Below are positions 6,127 through 8,392 of a DNA stretch of 8,392 nucleotides, piece after piece. The position numbers were made by a program, and so were the translations under genes. The stretch is from Caulobacter sp. GTDB taxonomy: Bacteria > Pseudomonadota > Alphaproteobacteria > Caulobacterales > Caulobacteraceae. Each line of letters opens with the position of its first letter. Position 1 is the stretch's first letter. The stretch lies in assembly GCA_014378155.1 (NCBI GenBank), contig JACMOF010000196.1:1-8392 (forward strand). Direction: 5' to 3'. The notes below the pieces were generated by a model. The model was not told the DNA's origin and did not search any database. It saw only the letters and a list, made by a program, of their open reading frames with translations.

Positions 6127-7350
6127 ATGCTCTCCCGTGATTTCCTGAAGGCCGGCCATGCGCCGACCCTGTTCGCCGCGTTCCTGTATTTTGACCTGAG
6201 CTTCATGGTCTGGGTGATCCTGGGCCCGCTGGGCGTGGCCATCGCCAAGGACTTCCATCTCGACCCCGCCCAGAAGGGCCTGATGGTCGCCATCCCGGTT
6301 CTGGCGGGGGCGGTGCTGCGCCTGGTCAACGGCGTGCTGGTCGATCGGATCGGTCCCAAGAAGACCGGGATGATCAGCCAGTTGATCGTGCTGACCGGCC
6401 TCGTCGCAGCGTGGCTGCTGGGCATTCATAACTACCACCAGGTCTTGGCCCTGGGCGTCGTGCTCGGCGTGGCCGGCGCTTCGTTCGCCGTGGCCCTGCC
6501 GCTGGCCTCGCGCTGGTATCCGCAAGAATATCAGGGGCTGGCCCTGGGCATCGCCGGGGCCGGCAACTCCGGCACCGCCCTGGCCGCCCTGTTCGCGCCG
6601 CTGTTGGCCAAGGCCTTTGGCTGGCAGAACGTGATCGGCCTGGCCGCCATCCCGCTCGCCGTCGCCTTTGTCGTCTACATGCTGCTGGCCAAGGACGCTC
6701 CCGAGCAACCTGCCCCCAAGACCCTGCCCGAATATATGGAAGTGCTGAAGGTTCCGGACGCCTGGTGGCTGATGCTGCTCTACGCGGTGACCTTTGGCGG
6801 CTTCGTCGGCCTGGCCTCGTCCCTGACCATCTATTTCAACTCGGAATATGGGCTGACCCCGGTGATCGCCGGCTTCTTCACCGCCGCCTGCGTGTTCGCC
6901 GGCTCGTTCATCCGTCCGGTCGGCGGGGCCCTGGCCGACCGCTTCGGCGGGGTGCGAACCCTGACCATTGTCTTCGCCTTGGCCGCCGTCGGCCTGGCGG
7001 CCGCCAGCTTCCAGATGCCCTCGGCTTGGATCGCCTTGGCCGTGCTGATGTTCTCGATGCTGGCCCTGGGCGCCGGCAATGGCGCGGTGTTCCAGCTGGC
7101 GCCGCAGCGGTTCCGCAAGGAAATCGGGGTGATGACCGGGCTGATCGGCATGACCGGCGGCATCGGCGGCTTCTACCTCGCCTCGACCCTGGGCATGGCC
7201 AAGAAGCTGACCGGCTCCTATCAGCTCGGCTTCCTCGGTTTCGCGGCCCTGGCGGTGTTCGCGCTCTTCGCCCTGCTCGGTCTCAAGGCGCGCTGGCGCT
7301 TGGTTTGGCCGACACTGCACGGCACCGACGCCCGTCCGATCCGTGTCTGA
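6127..7350 (+). CDS. narK: Nitrate/nitrite transporter, MFS NNP family (NarK/NasA-like)
   Basis: The 407-residue protein is strongly hydrophobic, with about 12 predicted membrane helices. Features of the nitrate-nitrite porter family are clear. Arg65 in helix 2 and Arg263 in helix 8 correspond to the paired arginines that bind nitrate in NarK/NarU. Nitrate-signature glycine runs lie at 141-149 (GIAGAGNSG) and 338-349 (GLIGMTGGIGGF), with GAGNGAVFQLAPQRF at 315-329. MFS loop motifs VDRIGPKK (72-79) and ADRFGG (270-275) lie after helices 2 and 8. It should bring nitrate, and perhaps nitrite, across the inner membrane for assimilation. The start is ATG at 6127, with GAGG 6 nt upstream. An in-frame GTG at 6037 would place the leader hairpins inside the coding sequence and add an Arg-rich tail of 30 residues. 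nirB follows after 28 bp, so the two probably share a transcript. Confidence 0.93.
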   Translation: MLSRDFLKAGHAPTLFAAFLYFDLSFMVWVILGPLGVAIAKDFHLDPAQKGLMVAIPVLAGAVLRLVNGVLVDRIGPKKTGMISQLIVLTGLVAAWLLGIHNYHQVLALGVVLGVAGASFAVALPLASRWYPQEYQGLALGIAGAGNSGTALAALFAPLLAKAFGWQNVIGLAAIPLAVAFVVYMLLAKDAPEQPAPKTLPEYMEVLKVPDAWWLMLLYAVTFGGFVGLASSLTIYFNSEYGLTPVIAGFFTAACVFAGSFIRPVGGALADRFGGVRTLTIVFALAAVGLAAASFQMPSAWIALAVLMFSMLALGAGNGAVFQLAPQRFRKEIGVMTGLIGMTGGIGGFYLASTLGMAKKLTGSYQLGFLGFAALAVFALFALLGLKARWRLVWPTLHGTDARPIRV

Positions 7351-7378
7351 TCCCTTTTCCTTCCCAGTGAGCAGAACC

Positions 7379-8392
7379 ATGACCAAGGAAAAGCTGGTCG
7401 TCATCGGCAACGGCATGGCCGGTTGCCGGGCGGTCGAAGAAGTCCTCAAGCGCGATCCGGGCCGCTACGAGATCGCCATCTTCGGGACCGAGCCGCGGGT
7501 GAACTACAACCGCATCATGCTGTCGCCAGTGCTGGCGGGGGAAAAGTCCTTCGCCGACATCGTGATCAATGACGAGGCCTGGTACGCGGATAACGCCATC
7601 GCCCTGCATGCCGGCCGCGCCGACACGGCGATTGACCTGGAAGGCCGCAAAGTCGCCGCCGAGGGCGGGCTGGAAGTCGCCTATGACAAGCTGATCCTGG
7701 CCACGGGGTCTGACCCGTTCCGTCTGCCGTTGCCCGGCATCGATCTTGCGGGCGTGGTCACCTTCCGCGACCTGGACGACGTCGAGTCCATGATCGCCGC
7801 TTCTGGCAAGCCCGGCGCCAGGGCCGTGGTGATCGGCGGCGGTCTGCTGGGCCTGGAGGCCGCCTACGGCCTGGCCCGTCGCGGCATGGCGGCCACCGTC
7901 GTCCACCTGATGGACGTCTTGATGGAACGCCAGCTGGACGAAAGCGCCGGCTTCCTGCTGCGCGAGGCGCTGCTGGAGCGCGGCGTCGAGACGGTGCTGG
8001 GCGCTCATTCCGAGGAGATCCTTGGCATGGACGGCCAGGTCGTGGGCCTCAAGCTCAAGGATGGCCGCGTCCTGCCGTGCGACCTGCTGGTCATGGCCGT
8101 GGGCATCAAGCCCAACGCCAGCCTGGCCAGGGCGGCGGGCCTGGCCGTCAATCGCGGCGTGGTCGTCGATGACGCCATGCGCACCTCCGATCCGGCGGTT
8201 TCCGCCGTGGGCGAATGCGCCGAGCATCGCGGCAATTGCAACGGCCTGGTCGCGCCGATCTGGGAGATGTGCCGCGCGCTGGCCGGGTCGCTGACCGACG
8301 GGGAGGGGGCCTATCAAGGCTCGGTTCTGTCGACCCGCCTGAAGGTCTCGGGCGTCGACGTGTTCTCGGCCGGCAAGTTCTCGGGTGGCGAA
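7379..8392 (+). CDS. nirB: Nitrite reductase [NAD(P)H] large subunit NirB, partial (N-terminal 338 residues)
   Basis: The frame is open from ATG at 7379 to the window edge. It covers the flavin and pyridine-nucleotide part of NirB. The first Rossmann motif, VVIGNGMAG, lies at 7-15 for FAD. The NirB-typical VNYNRIMLSPVLAGE lies at 41-55, LILATGSDPF near 106-115, a second nucleotide-binding motif, VVIGGGLLGLEAA, at about 150-162 for NADH, and AVGECAEHRG near 281-290. The [2Fe-2S], sulfite-reductase-like and siroheme/[4Fe-4S] parts would lie beyond the right edge. The full enzyme reduces nitrite to ammonium in the cytoplasm. It follows narK by 28 bp, with only a weak Shine-Dalgarno (GTGAG, 7368-7372), and probably shares its promoter and leader. 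A stand-alone FAD-dependent oxidoreductase cannot be fully excluded, but the 41-55 signature and neighbours favour NirB. Confidence 0.92.
   Translation, partial: MTKEKLVVIGNGMAGCRAVEEVLKRDPGRYEIAIFGTEPRVNYNRIMLSPVLAGEKSFADIVINDEAWYADNAIALHAGRADTAIDLEGRKVAAEGGLEVAYDKLILATGSDPFRLPLPGIDLAGVVTFRDLDDVESMIAASGKPGARAVVIGGGLLGLEAAYGLARRGMAATVVHLMDVLMERQLDESAGFLLREALLERGVETVLGAHSEEILGMDGQVVGLKLKDGRVLPCDLLVMAVGIKPNASLARAAGLAVNRGVVVDDAMRTSDPAVSAVGECAEHRGNCNGLVAPIWEMCRALAGSLTDGEGAYQGSVLSTRLKVSGVDVFSAGKFSGGE

Noticed and set aside
6013..7449. A 478-codon minus-strand frame opposite narK, and similar long frames opposite nirB (7283-8317), nasS (4600-5397) and the receptor (644-1759, plus).
   Set aside because: Their products are low-complexity runs of Gly, Gln, Ala, Arg and His typical of the reverse of GC-rich genes. 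The opposite frames encode clear protein families.

Overview
The window looks like chromosomal DNA from a Caulobacter-like alphaproteobacterium. The evidence is the high GC content, third codon positions that are nearly all G or C, a TonB-dependent receptor of the long Xanthomonas/Caulobacter type without an STN domain, and a compact nasT-nasS-narK-nirB assimilation cluster. The assignment rests on protein character and style; no database was searched.

Left half, minus strand (1-3916): a probable beta-1,4-galactan use locus. A secreted GH53 endo-galactanase (2564-3916) lies upstream of a TonB-dependent outer-membrane receptor (2284 to beyond position 1, C-terminus missing). The enzyme would cut galactan or arabinogalactan side chains, and the receptor would import the resulting galacto-oligosaccharides. 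The 279-bp gap between them (2285-2563) holds no convincing gene. It holds an AT-rich candidate promoter and then several perfect inverted repeats, which together could fold as a structured 5' leader of the receptor mRNA.

Middle (3917-4126): a divergent intergenic region with an AT-rich patch (about 3965-4030), a weak possible promoter for the galactanase, and a hairpin that covers the Shine-Dalgarno sequence of nasT.

Right half, plus strand (4127-8392): nitrate/nitrite assimilation. nasT (ANTAR RNA-binding antiterminator with a degenerate receiver domain) overlaps nasS (cytosolic nitrate-sensing NrtA-like protein) by 4 bp. A 270-bp non-coding leader (5857-6126) follows. It holds nested palindromes, a pair of hexaloop stem-loops resembling the ANTAR RNA target, and a GC-rich terminator-like hairpin just before narK (nitrate/nitrite MFS transporter). 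nirB (NADH-dependent nitrite reductase large subunit) starts 28 bp after narK and runs off the right edge.

The expected logic is as follows. Without nitrate, NasS holds NasT and transcription stops in the narK leader. With nitrate, NasS releases NasT, which stabilises the paired hairpins and allows read-through into narK-nirB. The leader is the most informative non-coding element here, because the regulator and its likely RNA target can both be read in one window.
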